Assembly (NCBI GenBank): GCA_903813345.2
Contig: CAIIXF020000002.1
Location: 32,258,109 to 32,322,108, forward strand
Reading direction: 5' to 3'
DNA length: 64,000 nt
Origin: Owenia fusiformis
Lineage: Eukaryota; Annelida; Polychaeta; Sabellida; Oweniidae
Both the position numbers and the translations under genes were made by a program. A model generated the notes under the pieces. That model was not told the origin of the DNA and did not search any database. It saw only the letters and a list, made by a program, of their open reading frames with translations. Positions 1-11,999 of this stretch are shown one piece after another; the stretch's first letter is position 1, and every line of letters begins with the position of its first letter.

Positions 1-126
1 AACTTTAGCAAGCATAAATTGATCCACACTGACAAGAAGCCATTCAAATGTCAAATATGTGGCAAGAATTTCAGGAGGAAGGAGCACATGCAAAGGCATA
101 TTAGACTTGTGCATGACTCCCAATGA
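1..126 (+). CDS. two-finger C2H2 terminal exon, 5' part outside window (+ exon 1)
   Basis: The reading frame is open from the first base to a TGA. It begins inside the helix of a first finger, where the usual Leu is Phe (NFSKHKLIH), and passes a TDKKPFK linker. A complete second finger follows, C-x2-C-x12-H-x4-H, with helix contact residues -1/2/3/6 = R/E/H/R. The protein ends LVHDSQ. The acceptor and spacer lie left of the window. A candidate AATAAA is at 1209-1214, beyond a minisatellite that copies the last codons of this exon. It is taken as the first visible member of the + strand array. Confidence 0.85.
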   Translation, partial: NFSKHKLIHTDKKPFKCQICGKNFRRKEHMQRHIRLVHDSQ

Positions 127-1130
127 CTGCAGAAAACACAGTAAAAGATTGTAGACTTGTGCATGACTCCCATTGACTGCAGAAAACACAGTAAAAGATT
201 GTAGACTTGGATATGACTACTGATGAGTACACAAAACACAGTAAAGCCATCATTGTAGAGTTGTACATGACTACTAATAACTACAGAAAACACAGTAAAA
301 CATTGTAGACTTGTGCATGACTACCAATGACTACAGAAAACACAGTAAAGGCATTGTAGACTTGGGCATTGCTGCCAATGACTACAGAAAACACAGTAAA
401 GGCATTGTAGACTTGTACATGACTACCAATGACTACAGAAAACACAGTAAAGGCATTGTAGACTTGTACATGACTACCAATGACTATACAAAACACAGTA
501 AAGGCATTGTAGACTTGTGCATGACTACCAATGACTTCAGAAAACACAGTTAAGGCATTGTAGACGTGTGCATGATTACCAATGACTACAGAAAACACAG
601 TAAAGGTATTGTAGACTTGTGCATGACTACCAATGACTATACAAAACACAATAAAGGCATTGTAGACTTGTACAAGACTCCCAATGACTACACAAAACAC
701 AGTAAAACATTGTAGACTTGGACATGACTACCAATGACTACAGAAAACACAGTAAAACATTGTAGACTTGTACATGACTACCATTGAGTACACAAAAGAC
801 AGTAAAGCCATTGTAGACTTGTGCATGACTACAAATGACTTCACAAAAGACAGTAAAGCCATTGTAGACTCATGCATGACTACCAATGACTACAAAAACA
901 TGGTAAATGCATTTTAGACTTGTGCATGACTACAAATGACTTCACAAAAGACAGTAAAGCCATTGTAGACTTGGACATGACTACCAATGACATCATAGAC
1001 TTGTACACAACTACCAATAACCACACAAGACACAGTAAACAGGTAAAGGCACTGTAGACTTGTACACAATTACCAATGACCACACAAAAACAGAAAAACA
1101 TTGTAGACTTGTACATGACTACCAAGCAGT
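127..1130 (+). repeat. 51-bp minisatellite seeded by the end of + exon 1
   Basis: About 19 imperfect units share the core gacttgtgcatgactacc followed by aatgactacagaaaacacag. The first unit overlaps the coding end of the exon: its gacttgtgcatgact is the LVHD coding sequence and the next in-frame TGA is the real stop. Units differ by small indels and by g/t changes (cttgtgcat versus cttggacat). Because 51 is a multiple of three, open frames run through the array on both strands, but they encode only repeat and are not genes. Confidence 0.9.
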
Positions 1131-3020
1131 TTGCCATCACTGTATATCATTCTGACTGTTATCTATTGCAGATGTGAATTAGCAGCTTTAACTTGAATAA
1201 CATTGTTTAATAAAATTTACTCATTTCGAGGTCAAGGAATATTATGAGCTTTTGTTGATGTTATTTTTGGGGTATGTAGTGACATTATTGTGGAAATTCA
1301 TGACTCAAATTGTTGAACAACAAAGTGTGACATGCATTTATTATAATAAATAATTTGCAAAAGCTAAAACATTTTTATTGCACACTTGGGTGCTATATTG
1401 TGATCAGTTTGCTGGGTGCGCAGTTGGGTGGGTGTGTGGTTGGCTCAGGACGGGCGTACCGATCAATCTTGTCTACAGGAATAGAGAATGTTGCTAGCAG
1501 TGTTTTCAGAAGTCATGCCAATATATCCCTCACAATTCCAATTTTGATATGTGATAATAGTATACAAATAGTGACTGTCATTGAGGGCAATAGTGTAAAT
1601 TATTTCCCCTGTTAAGTGGAACACCTCTTTAAGTGGAACACCTCCATGAGTGGAACACCTCCATAAGTGGAGCACCTTTTAGATGTACCAAATGTGTTCC
1701 ACTTACACAGGTTTTACCATATTTGGATTATTTTTTTCCATATTAGTAAGTGGTATTCTAGCCTGACAAAAACTTCTACTGCCATCTATATAGCAAATTT
1801 TACAGTACAGTATGAGTATTCATTCAAGAACATATTTTACATTGATAAATCAAAATGTCACTTGATACACTATGTAAGGGCAATGCAAGAACAGAAGTAT
1901 TGATATTAAGATTTATAAATTTGTATTTTAAGTTGGAACAATGTTTACACAAATGTATATTGGGCTTGAAGTGAAGAACAACCAACAAGTGTCATCTATT
2001 ACATTATTATTTTTTTTATATTTATAATTTTTTTATTTCAAAGAATAAGCATTCCTATAGAGGTTTGCTGGCCTGATAGTGCCTTGGCTCATTACCAAAC
2101 TTTGTTTCGTATACAATACATTCATTGTCTCAAACTGTGGATGACAGGGAGGGAAAGATGTCCACAAAGTAGACTGTCCAACAAATGGCTACACTCAGTG
2201 CCCTGAATGTCTAACAATTGCATGCATGAACAACATTGTCTCCATATCCTCTAACATCACGTTAATTTATTTCATATGTGTATACGGGGTTTCATTAGCA
2301 GCAGGCAACAGGCGATTTTCACCGTTTGTTTTCACAAAATCGCCTATTGTTTTTATGGACTTTTCAACTTTTCCATGTTAAATTTATGATTTCCATTTAA
2401 TTTTGCCTTGTTTTCATTTATTTAGCCTGTTGTGAGAAATTCTAGTGAAACCCCCTGTACACTATAGGCTATTTAGGTATTGTATAGTACTCGACAACTA
2501 TGATCCATGGCAGGTAATAATGCCGATATGTTGTTGGGAGTGTCTTTTATGCTATTGAATGCTCCACACTGGAGAAATCCAATAACATAGTCCGTAATTA
2601 TCACACTTTTTCAAAGTGCAATGTTGTAGCCATCTTGTCCTAATGGTGTCTGTCTTAATAAGCAAGCCCCTCAAAAATCTCATCATCAATATTCAAGGAA
2701 AACAGCTGATCTGTTCGACTTAGAAATTTTTACAGAATCAAGAGCAGATTTAAATGCCAAGATTTGATTAAATGTTGGGCATGCTGGGTAAATTACTTGG
2801 TGGTCATTTTGAAATCTTCAACAAAAAGGCGATATTTATCACTATAATTTTGTTCATATAATATATGTTACTATGTCACCACTACAACCTGACAACTGGT
2901 GACATATTGTCATAATCTTTTTGTGAACTGTGTTTCATGTTTGGCATCTATAACAAATGACAGGTGGTGACATTTTGCATGTTAATGCCTTGTATTAATT
3001 TGCTTCCTCTATATTTTCAG
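1131..3020. other. intron or intergenic DNA with dispersed repeats
   Basis: No gene is seen. At 1613-1690 there are about four 18-bp units of the type agtggaacacctcc, a motif also met near 35.27 and 40.87 kb. At 2572-2590 there is a fossil finger linker (ctccacactggagaaatcc, frame HTGEI). 2640-2830 resembles 6410-6500. 2865-2990 belongs to the gtcacca-type dispersed family described separately. Confidence 0.6.
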
Positions 3021-3361
3021 GAAGAGTGTCAATTATACAAAGTATGTTACAAATGAAAGTTTATCCAGACACTGAGGCAAATGAATACGCAGCAGCCCTT
3101 TATGAATCATCCGGTGAAGCGAGTGACAACAATCAAAGGACACAATATAGTTTAAATGAGCCGAATTCCACACCTGGACATTTAGCTTGTGATATTTGTA
3201 GGAAAGTTTTTAAGCATAGGAAAAACCTGACTATGCATAAGAAGATCCATTCTGGTGTAAAACCATATGAATGTACAATATGTGGAAAGAGGTTTAACAG
3301 GAATACAAACAGGATGAGACACCAGAAGGGTCATGATGGCCATGGTAAACCAAACATGTAA
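3021..3361 (+). CDS. two-finger C2H2 terminal exon (+ exon 2)
   Basis: The acceptor is ctctatattttcag, then GAAGAGTG; the first two bases complete a codon (phase 1). The exon encodes about 113 residues. The spacer is rich in acidic and Asn/Gln residues. Finger 1 is at 57-77 (CDICRKVF, contacts H/K/N/M) and finger 2 at 85-105 (CTICGKRF, contacts R/T/N/R, with Arg at the helix position usually held by Leu). The linker is HSGVKPYE. The short tail ends GKPNM. A candidate AATAAA is at 3683-3688. The copy that follows shows that this exon end has been duplicated. Confidence 0.88.
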
Positions 3362-3480
3362 AAAACCTGACTATGCATAAGATCCACACTGGTGTAAAAC
3401 CATATGAATGTACAATATGTGGAAAGAGATTCATTATGAATACAATGGAATGAGACACCAGAAAGGTCATACTGGCAGAC
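3362..3480 (+). pseudogene. decayed duplicate of the end of + exon 2
   Basis: Directly after the stop, the sequence from aaaaacctgactatgcataag through the second finger is repeated. The copy has lost one aag codon near the linker and has indels after aagagattcat, which bring a TGA into frame within the second finger. It also lacks the first CxxC. It is a one-unit example of the exon-end duplication seen across the window. Confidence 0.85.
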
Positions 3481-4411
3481 TGGGTAAACCAATTAATTGA
3501 TTAAACTTCTCAGGATTTTAATATTGACTGTTTTACATACTCAACCTTTAATTGGAAATTATTATTTCAAAGACTATTTTAAAATGAAATTAATGAGCTG
3601 AGATGATGCAATGAGAGATGCAATTGCCACGGGGTTTTAGTAAATAGTTTATTCAAAATTGACAAAAAACAAACAAAGAAGGAATAAATGGAAAACATTA
3701 ACACACACAGATCCTCAATCCATCCATATATAGATATAAATGGGAATATGTGTCACCTGTTTGAATATGTGTCACCTTTTTGAATATGTGTCACCTTTTT
3801 GACCTGTTTGTGTAAATTGTTTATATTAATTAAAAGTAGAAAGTAGAATGAATAAATAGAATTACTTGAAACATGATCAGTTATAGTTTAGAAATATGTG
3901 CCATTAATGTTATACAGCAAAACTGTTCGGAACAGTACCAAAATGTGGTACTGCAGACCTAAACAGTGCTGTATATTGTATAACAACTTTATGTACCATC
4001 CATTTATTGTATTAAGGGTGTGCTATCAATTTACGCTATTACTGACATGAGTAGTACTGTATAGAGCCATACCTTTACACTGCCTGGTAGTGATAATACA
4101 TACAAGTACCTGTCAGTATTGTGATTTCAGAGTAAAAGTATGTAGTGTAGGGCAGTAGGAGTAGTCAAGATTTATTTAATGATGTTCACAATTTGTATAA
4201 GTTGTTAATTCCAAGTGCAATGAATTGGCAAGATGTAATGAATCAACTTTTGTTATTATATGATTTTATAAAGATTTTCTGTGGATGAGATGATGTATTT
4301 ACAATGATCACCAAATAACCCTTTTTACCACATTTCAACTACAATAATGAGTTCGAGATTTTATACTTTTGTTTCAAGACAATAGTAATAAAATGTTTTT
4401 TTTAATTGCAG
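3481..4411. other. intron or 3' flank, no gene seen
   Basis: Holds three copies of tatgtgtcacctttttga around 3745-3800 and AATAAA words including 3683-3688. Nothing else is recognised. Confidence 0.5.
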
Positions 4412-4920
4412 ATATGCCAAAGGAGAAACTGAGAGAAAAACACAGTAAACCTGAAGACACCAGGACTAATGACCTAGACCCTCATAACACGGAGTCTCAT
4501 GACACAAAGCCAAATGAGCTGAGGTCTGAAGAGCCAAGGTCCTCTGAAGCCAGTGCTGCCAGTCCCATGTCTGGAAAAGCAGATACATGTAACCCTTCAT
4601 CAAGCAACCCCAGCATCGGACAGAACAAAGATACAAGTCCATCTCCTAAATTGATTGGCAAGAAGAAAAGGATAAAGACAACCAAAAAGATAAAGATGAA
4701 CAAAGACTCAAAGTCTCAAAAACAAAATTCTAAGTTTAGATTATATTGTGACCAATGCGATGCATCGTTCACAATTAGAGGTAACCTAACACGTCATCAG
4801 AAACTTCATCTTGGGGAAGAGGCCAAGAGGTACACATGTGGACTTTGTGATAAAAAATATCATCGTAAAGAACACTTGAGGCTTCACATTACTGGTACTC
4901 ATGGCATTGCCCTTCAGTGA
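4412..4920 (+). CDS. two-finger C2H2 terminal exon with long basic spacer (+ exon 3)
   Basis: The acceptor is tttttaattgcag, then ATATGCC, phase 1. At about 169 residues this is the longest two-finger exon here. The spacer is polar, rich in Ser, Pro, Asp and Glu, and ends in a Lys-rich stretch (GKKKRIKTTKKIKMNK) that may be a nuclear localisation signal. Finger 1 is at 113-133 (CDQCDASF, contacts I/G/N/R) and finger 2 at 143-164 (CGLCDKKY, contacts R/E/H/L). The linker LGEEAKRYT is nine residues instead of seven, so finger spacing on DNA may differ. A candidate AATAAA is at 6162-6167. Confidence 0.87.
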
Positions 4921-7271
4921 TAAAATTCCATACTGGAGAGAACACTCATGATATAATGATATATGTATGAAATATCTCACAATAGAGAACACTTGAAGTC
5001 AAACAACTTCTGAAGCCACAGCCATGTCTTCAAGTCCTTCATACTGGAGAGATTGTATTTATATATGTAATATAAGGCTTGATCAGAGAAATAGCTGAAA
5101 GTTATAGCCATGTCCTTGGAGAGACTGTAGGGAAATAGTAAATATTACTAAGAGAATTTTATTACGAAGACAAAGGCAAATACTCACTGCAATCATTCAT
5201 GTGATTGCACTGGAGAGATTAAGGCGACACATGAAAATATGACTGGAGAGATATACAGGGTGTCCTGAAAGTATGGGGCCCCTCTAGGCAGACATATACC
5301 AATGCCCCCACAGTATGTGTCACATATCATTTTAAAGCTCACCCAAAGTTACATTGATTTGCCAAGCATCATGGTTCAACTCACAAATGGGAAAAAGTTA
5401 CAGGCATTTTAAAATTCAGTGTTTGGCCAAAATTGAAGTCAGTTTTACACCAAAATAATAGCCAGTGTATCTCCCTAGCCACCATGTTAACAGCAGTAAT
5501 GCTTTCCATATATGACACGCTTTAAATAGGGATGTGGCAATTTGTAATCCTCATAAAACCTTTTTAAGGCATTTTAGAAGAGTTTCCTTGGAGTATCTAC
5601 CCTCAACGTCATCTTTTAGAATTCAATATCCATCCTATTTTGCACAATAGCATTTTCGGTCACATTCAGGTCAGGGCTGTTTCCAGGATACTAAAATGAA
5701 CTATATTTTTGGCCAAACACTAAGTTGTGAAATGCCTGTAACTTTTTACCATTTGTGAGTTGAACCATAATACTTTGCAAATCAATGTAACTTTGGATAA
5801 GCTTTAAAATGATATGTGACACATACCATGGGGAAATTGGTATATGTATATACTTTCGGGACGCCCTGTACATAGTTGCACAGGATTTTTAGAAAAGTAG
5901 TTCTATTTTTTATGTTGATACAATGACTTTGAACAGAAGCTGAAGAGTTTGATAGGTAGATTTAGGCACATGGATTACCAATGATTTAGGCACATAAATT
6001 ATTGTAGATTTAGGCACGTGAGTTACCAATAGTTTATGCACATATTTTAATGTATATTTAGGCACATGAATTAATGTAGATTAAGGCACATGAATTACTG
6101 TAGATTTAGTTTTTATTCTTTAGTTAATTCACCAAAAATGTATCCTAAAAGTATATTTTTCAATAAACACATATTGTAATGATATACATTACACAGGCCC
6201 ATAGCCAGGATTTGCCAATGGGGGGGGGTTCAGTTTTCAAAAATTTCCAGGGGGGTTCACATTTGACAATGTTGGCCCAAATATGGCTTAAATCACTTGG
6301 TGTAATACTGCATGATACTGCATGCCCCCATCACCTTGTGTGGTTGGGCATGCATCTGCCTAGGTGGGTATCACATAAATATTGTCATCAAAATTCTAGA
6401 AAAACCGCTCATCCATTAAGCTTCAAATTTTTACAGATGTAAGTGCAGACCAGTTCCAAGGTTTGATTAGGTTTTTTGCATGCTGGGAAAATTACATAAT
6501 AGCTGTTTTGCTCTTCAATGTAAGATAATTATGATTGTGTGTCTTGTTAATAGTTGTTGATAAGTAAGCATAATTTTTGCAACAGATTATGTATATAAGG
6601 ACTAAGATGTTGTTATTAGATGTAAGTTGGGGAAAAAGAAATATTTAAACATTGTAAATATAATCATTTCTTAACTTTTAATTACTTTTAATAATGGCTT
6701 TTAATAACTTTATTCTTCAAAGTGTAATAATTATCATTGTTTTTCTGTTTAGAAAGACTTGTTAATAATTAAGCATAATTTTTATAATTGATAATACAAA
6801 AAGCGTTGTTCTTAGTTTGTTAGATGTAAGTTACATCTAAAAAGAAAAAAAAATACTTAGAACATTGTTACTAACATTTCATGACTTTTAATTACTTATA
6901 ATTACTAAATGTTAATTTTGTCTAAATCACCAGAACTATTGAAGAATTAATAAATGCTGTACTTAAGTCATGTGTTAGTTTGTGTGGATGTTAATAAAGT
7001 TACAATTCTTCCAAAAATGAACCCCTGGATAGGAACATTTGAAATCGTAATCTTCAAATAATTTGAAGATTTAGAAAATGATTTCATTTTATTTTACATC
7101 ATGAGAAGCACTGTAAAGTACAGTACAGGACAGGACAGGATAGGACAGTGGGTAATGATTTTTAAACACTATGCTCATTTATACACATTGTGTGAGCAGC
7201 CTTTCACATTCTTCCTTCATATTTATCTACCACTCATTTGTCTATTAAATAAAAACATTTTTTGTTTTTAG
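4921..7271. other. intron or 3' flank with several transposon remnants
   Basis: 4925-5250 has scattered catactggagag words that look like decayed finger linkers. The MITE at 5256-5868 is listed separately. 5950-6110 holds short repeats of the type tttaggcacatgaatta. 6196-6260 (ccatagccaggatt then a G run) resembles the element at 20.13 kb. At 7125-7145 there are four ggacaggaca-type units. No gene is seen. Confidence 0.5.
5256..5868. mobile_element. MITE with about 160-bp inverted termini and TA target duplication
   Basis: The ends read CAGGGTGTCCTGAAAGTAT and its inverse ATACTTTCGGGACGCCCTG, each flanked by TA. The arms (about 5256-5416 and 5710-5868) share long blocks such as gtgacacata and ttacattgattt. 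No coding capacity is seen. The TA flank and terminal bases fit a Tc1/mariner-mobilised element. Confidence 0.85.
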
Positions 7272-7564
7272 GTCCGAGCAGAATTCCCGAGTTGTCTGGG
7301 CATCAGTCCATCATTGGAATTAAGTGTAAGATTGGACAAAGAAGGAAAGCCTCAAACAGACAAGAATCTGGACAAGGCACTGCTAGTGATCCACACTATA
7401 AGAGATACACATGCACACTTTGCTGTAAAGCATTCAATTCAAGTTCAAACCTATCACGACATTGGCAGATCCATACTGGTGTAAAACCATTTGTTTGCCC
7501 ACATTGTAACAAATTATTTCGCCAAAAGACTCATCTTCAGACTCATATAAGAACCAAACACTGA
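7272..7564 (+). CDS. two-finger C2H2 terminal exon (+ exon 4)
   Basis: The acceptor is tttgtttttag, then GTCCGAGC, phase 1; a Gly codon results if the upstream base is G. It encodes about 97 residues with no methionine anywhere, so it depends on an upstream exon for its start. Finger 1 is at 48-68 (CTLCCKAF, contacts S/S/N/R) and finger 2 at 76-97 (CPHCNKLF, contacts Q/T/H/T). The protein stops right at the last His (TKH). It is almost identical to + exon 6 in finger 1. AATAAA is at 7581-7586, 17 bases past the stop. Confidence 0.92.
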
Positions 7565-8469
7565 ACTTGAAAGACAGATAAATAAATCATGATTAGTTAT
7601 AGTATAGTTATAGTAATTTGAAACATAGGATCAAATTCTATGCTCAGAGCTGATGTGAAAAAGTCACTCCACCTAGGTGTGAATTGAACCCACAACCTCC
7701 CGATTACATTTCGAGTGCTCTGTTGCCTGTTGTAAAAGGAAAATAACATAACTTCTAGATCTAATAATTGAATTGACTCGCATAAAAGCAGATTGATGTT
7801 AATTTTCAATATGATTTATGATATGAGTCTTACCTAAGTGAAAGGCAATGTGTATTCGTTATTTGTGTACTGAATAAATATTTTATTTTGAAAATATACA
7901 AACTATTAATTAGAACTGTTTCATTTAGTTTTTTGCTTCTTCAAAAGAAAGTTTCATTTGCACAAGTAATGATAATTATTTTACCTTACCTTAGTAGAAA
8001 CCATGAATAGATCAGTCAAAATCCAGCCAATCAATCAGGATTTCAGTCAAAGAATCATATGCTTTAATCCCACTTAAGGCCATGACATGGGTCATTGGGT
8101 CATCAACACAGATTCTCCTATTCAGAGTACATTTAATAAAGTTTTGTTTCTCATGGTCTTTCAATTAAGTTTAGAATTTGAAAAATGCACTAGCATTAGT
8201 TTTTAAATAGATACATGTACAGTAAAACAGAGAAAGGATTCTATACAGGTTTCAGTGTAAAATGCATCCTGAGGTGGTGTTAATTAAACACAGGTGTTTA
8301 CTAGAGAGAGGTATTCACTAAGACAGGTTTTACAGTACTTCATTAAAAGATAAAGTACTTGAAGGAATTTGATAATAGGCCCTAAGGCCTAATATGGAAT
8401 ATCATGTTCCCTCACATATCTTATCAATTCAAAATTGAGAAAATATCAATCAAGCTTTTCTGATTGCAG
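7565..8469. other. 3' flank and intron, no gene seen
   Basis: Contains AATAAA at 7581 and 7873 and a SINE-like block (listed separately). Around 8266-8335 is a relic of the acaggttttacagta family found repeatedly in the window. Confidence 0.5.
7625..7740 (-). mobile_element. tRNA-derived SINE fragment
   Basis: Read on the - strand it has tRNA-like features: gcactcgaaatgtaatc, then gggaggttgtgggttcaatt, a B-box-like ggttcaattc. The tail ggtggagtgactttttcaca is shared with the copy at 58.05 kb. It is short and degenerate and is not a functional tRNA. Confidence 0.6.
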
Positions 8470-8777
8470 GTCAAATAAGAGGTCAAGCAGGAGTTTTATC
8501 TGGGCATCACACACTAATTAGAGAATTGATGGGGGCAAGTACTACAATGCGCTACAGTGGAAAGGCGCACCATACTGGCAGCAATACATCACAATGTGAC
8601 TCACAAACAACTAGGAAATACACATGCATGCTGTGCTGTAAATCATTTAATTCAGGTTCAAGTCTATCCAGGCATAAAAAGATCCATACTGGCGAAAAGC
8701 CATTTATTTGCCCATATTGCAATAAATCATTTCGCCAAAAACCACATCTTCAATATCACATTAAAGGCAAACATTGA
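8470..8777 (+). CDS. two-finger C2H2 terminal exon (+ exon 5)
   Basis: The acceptor is ttctgattgcag, then GTCAAATA, phase 1. It encodes about 102 residues with a Ser/Thr/His-rich spacer. Finger 1 is at 53-73 (CMLCCKSF, contacts S/S/S/R) and finger 2 at 81-102 (CPYCNKSF, contacts Q/P/H/Y). A Pro inside the second recognition helix (RQKPHL) is unusual and may weaken it. The protein ends GKH. It belongs with + exons 4, 6, 7 and 8 to the FRQKxHL subgroup. AATAAA is at 8884-8889. Confidence 0.9.
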
Positions 8778-9756
8778 TGCATAAAAAACTGAAAACTAAA
8801 AAACTATACAGACTAGGTGGATATGACTATGACTAGTATATAATGATTCATCAATTCCTTTTTTGATCTACTATCATAATAACAATAAATGTAAACAAAA
8901 AAGTAAAATAAATGCTCATATAAAAATAATCAACACGACTTGTACATAAAATTGAGGGAAACTTCTGACTGGGTTAATCACTTTTATATGTGCAGAGGTG
9001 GAGCAAGACACATCAACAATAATAGGATGATCTGATCTCTTAACATGCTTAAGAGAGAATAATATTTCTATGTCATCACCAAAATGGTGACATATTGCTT
9101 AGTCTCCAACTTTTTGTGGAAGGTGTTCGGCAGTCAGCATCTGTAACAAAGGGCATTTGGCAGCCGGGGTCTGTTACAAATGGCAGGGAGTGATATTTTG
9201 CGTGTTCATACTCTTTTTTACACGATGCCCACATTGCAAGCTTAGATGTAAAATTTAAAATTCAGTTTCGGATTATTAATTATACTCTGCCCACCTTAAT
9301 TCAATGGGCAACATTTAACAGAAGACAGATACATTGAAATAAATGTGTCATTCTTGAGAATTAAGAAAACATTTTGTAATTCTTGTAAAGTGGATGTTAA
9401 AAAAATCTACTCGCTAAAAAAATATGTTATTGTATTGTTTATGTGTATTCACCAGGTATTTTATATCTCATGACAATTGGTTATATTGGTTAGACGAATT
9501 AGAAGGGAGAGAGAGGGTAAAATGTTCAAATCTTTCTGAAAGAAAGAATAGAATTGAGATGGTTTTATGTGTCCCTCTTTTCACTTGTTTGCCAGATAAC
9601 ATTAAAAATAGAAGGATTATTCTGAATTTAGTCAGAACTGTTGGACTGTTGAAAAATAGGCATGAAATGGAATGAGTGTGAAAATATTGTAATTTTAATC
9701 CCAATTTATCTCCATCCCTTTCATTTAAGATAATAGTGAATAACTTCTGGTTTCAG
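8778..9756. other. intron or 3' flank with dispersed repeat
   Basis: 9061-9210 is a copy of the dispersed family with tggtgacata and cagtcagcatctgtaacaa. Open frames at 9424-9704 on both strands look like chance. No gene is seen. Confidence 0.5.
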
Positions 9757-10019
9757 GTCAAGCAAGTAATGTAATGAGACCCTATAGAACAGACCTAATT
9801 GCAAGAGACCTTTGCCAAGTTGGACATGTTACTGGTGTTGTTGCAGCATCTCCAAGGAAACACATATGTGACCTTTGTTGTAAAGCATTCAATTCAAGTT
9901 CAAACCTATCAAGACATTGGCAGATCCATACTGGTGTTAAACCATTTGTTTGCCCCAATTGTAGTCAAACATTCCGCCAAAAGGCACATCTGAAAAATCA
10001 CATGAAACGCAAGCACTGA
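9757..10019 (+). CDS. two-finger C2H2 terminal exon (+ exon 6)
   Basis: The acceptor is ttctggtttcag, then GTCAAGCA, phase 1. It encodes about 87 residues with a short spacer. Finger 1 is at 38-58 (CDLCCKAF, contacts S/S/N/R, same helix as + exon 4) and finger 2 at 66-87 (CPNCSQTF, contacts Q/A/H/N). The stop follows KRKH directly. The coding DNA tcaagttcaaacctatca is shared with exon 4, which points to recent duplication with change limited mainly to finger 2. A candidate AATAAA is at 10336-10341. Confidence 0.92.
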
Positions 10020-11682
10020 CTTCAAAACATTGGAATCTAGAACAGGATACGGGTGTTCCAAAAGTAATATGACTTGTGCTGGCATTATATTTCATTTATT
10101 ATAATGATATTTATAGAGATTGTGCAAATTCATATAATTCTTATACCAAATCTGGTATTTATAATATCCACTTAAAAAATGCCAGACAAATTGAAATATG
10201 ATTTTATAATAAATTTTTAGAAAACTTAGACACAAGGTATTCCACTCAGACAGGTTTAACAGGGGTATACCAGAATACGATGAGTGTATTTATAAAAAAA
10301 AGATATAAGTCAACTGTAATGACTCTTCATTTACAAATAAAAAAATGTTGATGTATATATAACAGTTTTATTAACCTTTGCATTTATGCGACTTGCATTG
10401 TCCCGCCATAGATTTATCCAAGTTCAATTGTGTTAAAGATGGAACCCTATGATTCTACCTTTTTGATACATTATCAAACAAATATAAGACTGTTATATAC
10501 TCAAGGCAACATTATGACAATTAGAGCCATGGGCATTAAAATAAAATGTGGTTGAATGTAGAAACAAATGATCAGAAAATAGTTTGTTTGAACTATCTTG
10601 CCTTCATTACTTTGCTAAAGTGGCCAATATTGCAAGAACACATGATTATCTCACAGTAATAATATTATTATTAAGGCCTCCTAGACTTCCAACAACGCCA
10701 ACATTAGTTCAGACCTTGCGAACTATGTTCCTTGCGCTCATTAAAATCTCTGTTCATGAGTGGAGAAATATGTTCGGGAAAGAGGAAATGGTGGTGCAGT
10801 GGTGCATGACATAAGATTTTGTAAGAATCGTGGTTCGAGTGCTAAGAACGTAGTTGGCGAGGTCAGAACTGATGTTCAGAAGTCTAGGATGCCTGATATT
10901 TCTCCATCCTCCGATCACAGGGCTTCAAAATCCAGAATATCTTCTTTCTTTTTACCCCCTGCTATAACCAAGTTGGACGCGCCCGATTAAACTAAATCAC
11001 GTGATCTTATTATGCGCCGATGACGTATACATGATTTCTGTCGCAGTGTTGCGACAGCCAATCAAATTGCAAGTTCTTAATCGGGAAAATGCTAACTGCT
11101 TATAGCAGGGGGAAGAAGGAGGTACGGATTCTGGACACCTGCTTAGGAGGATGGATATTTCTCATGGGGTATTCTCATTAAGAACTATTTCGCTTTACAA
11201 TGTCTCATGGGAATTATTGATTTTTTTGTCCCCAAGTGTGTTTAGCAAGGTAACTGGATTTAGTTTTGTAGCCTATGGGCAGTCATCCTCCTAAGCAGGT
11301 GTCCAGAATCCGTAGCGATATTCTGGATTTTGAAGCCCTGCCTACGGAGGATGATGAGCAGTACATGTACATCATATTTATATTGGTTTAGCATATGGCG
11401 GATAGTCCCATAAAATGTCCCACTGTTTACATGGAAATGTGTGTTTTTGTTATACATGGATCTTTAGTAAGAGGGAAGAATAACCATAATTAGATATATA
11501 ATTTCCTTAAGGCTTTAAGCATTTTGTTATGAGTAAATCCTGCATGATAATTTGACTTTGTGTGTTAACCTTTGTCTTGTTTTGGAAAAAAAACATTTCA
11601 ATGTGATACACACTTCTGAAAAACAAGCTGTACCAATATGAGTTTCATATCATTAGATAATGAACGTGTTTTCTTGTTTCAG
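10020..11682. other. intron with foldback element
   Basis: Holds the foldback at 10902-11358 (listed separately) and, near 10225-10275, a relic with cactcagacaggtttaac. Around 11585 there is a short A run. No gene is seen; open frames near 10.6-11.0 kb show no domain. Confidence 0.5.
10902..11358. mobile_element. nested inverted-repeat (foldback/MITE-like) element
   Basis: The outer arms share cagggcttcaaaatccagaa (10902-10941 against 11317-11358). A second inner pair shares ggattctggacacctgctta (about 11125-11152 against 11285-11312). There is no coding capacity. It is locally more GC-rich than the flanks. The target duplication is not resolved. Confidence 0.7.
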
Positions 11683-11999
11683 GTCGTCACAGAATTCAAC
11701 AATTTCCTGAGTTGTATGAGCTACCAGCTGGAAATGATGCAGGTCAAAGTTACAATTCAAGCAAAGGACAAACTATACATTTCAAACCAAATCAATCTCA
11801 AGTAGTCTCTAGAAGTTTTACATGTGAGCTGTGCTGTAAGACATTCAACTGTAATTCAAATCTGTCAAAACACAGAAAGATCCACACTGGTGTAAAACCA
11901 TTTATTTGCCCACATTGCAACAAACCATTTCGCCAAAAGGCACATCTCAAAACTCACCTGCAAAGAAAGCATGGATGTGTTTTTTACAATACTCGTTAA
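11683..11999 (+). CDS. two-finger C2H2 terminal exon (+ exon 7)
   Basis: The acceptor is tttcttgtttcag, then GTCGTCAC, phase 1. It encodes about 105 residues with no Met, so an upstream exon is needed. Finger 1 is at 48-68 (CELCCKTF, contacts C/S/N/K) and finger 2 at 76-97 (CPHCNKPF, contacts Q/A/H/T). Unlike exons 4-6 it has an eight-residue tail (GCVFYNTR). A candidate AATAAA is at 12658-12663. Confidence 0.92.

Noticed and set aside
281-700. Long open frames on both strands at 281-700 and 311-553
   Set aside because: They run through the 51-bp minisatellite, whose unit is a multiple of three. The protein is pure repeat with no start context or domain.
127-1130. CRISPR-like regular repeats
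   Set aside because: Units are contiguous and degenerate with no unique spacers, and the DNA is clearly animal nuclear sequence.
7625-7740. A functional tRNA gene
   Set aside because: Only a B-box-like part and a shared tail are present. No cloverleaf can be drawn, so SINE fragment fits better.
10584-10990. Open frames near the 10.9 kb foldback
   Set aside because: Low-complexity or repeat-derived translation with no domain and no supporting splice sites.
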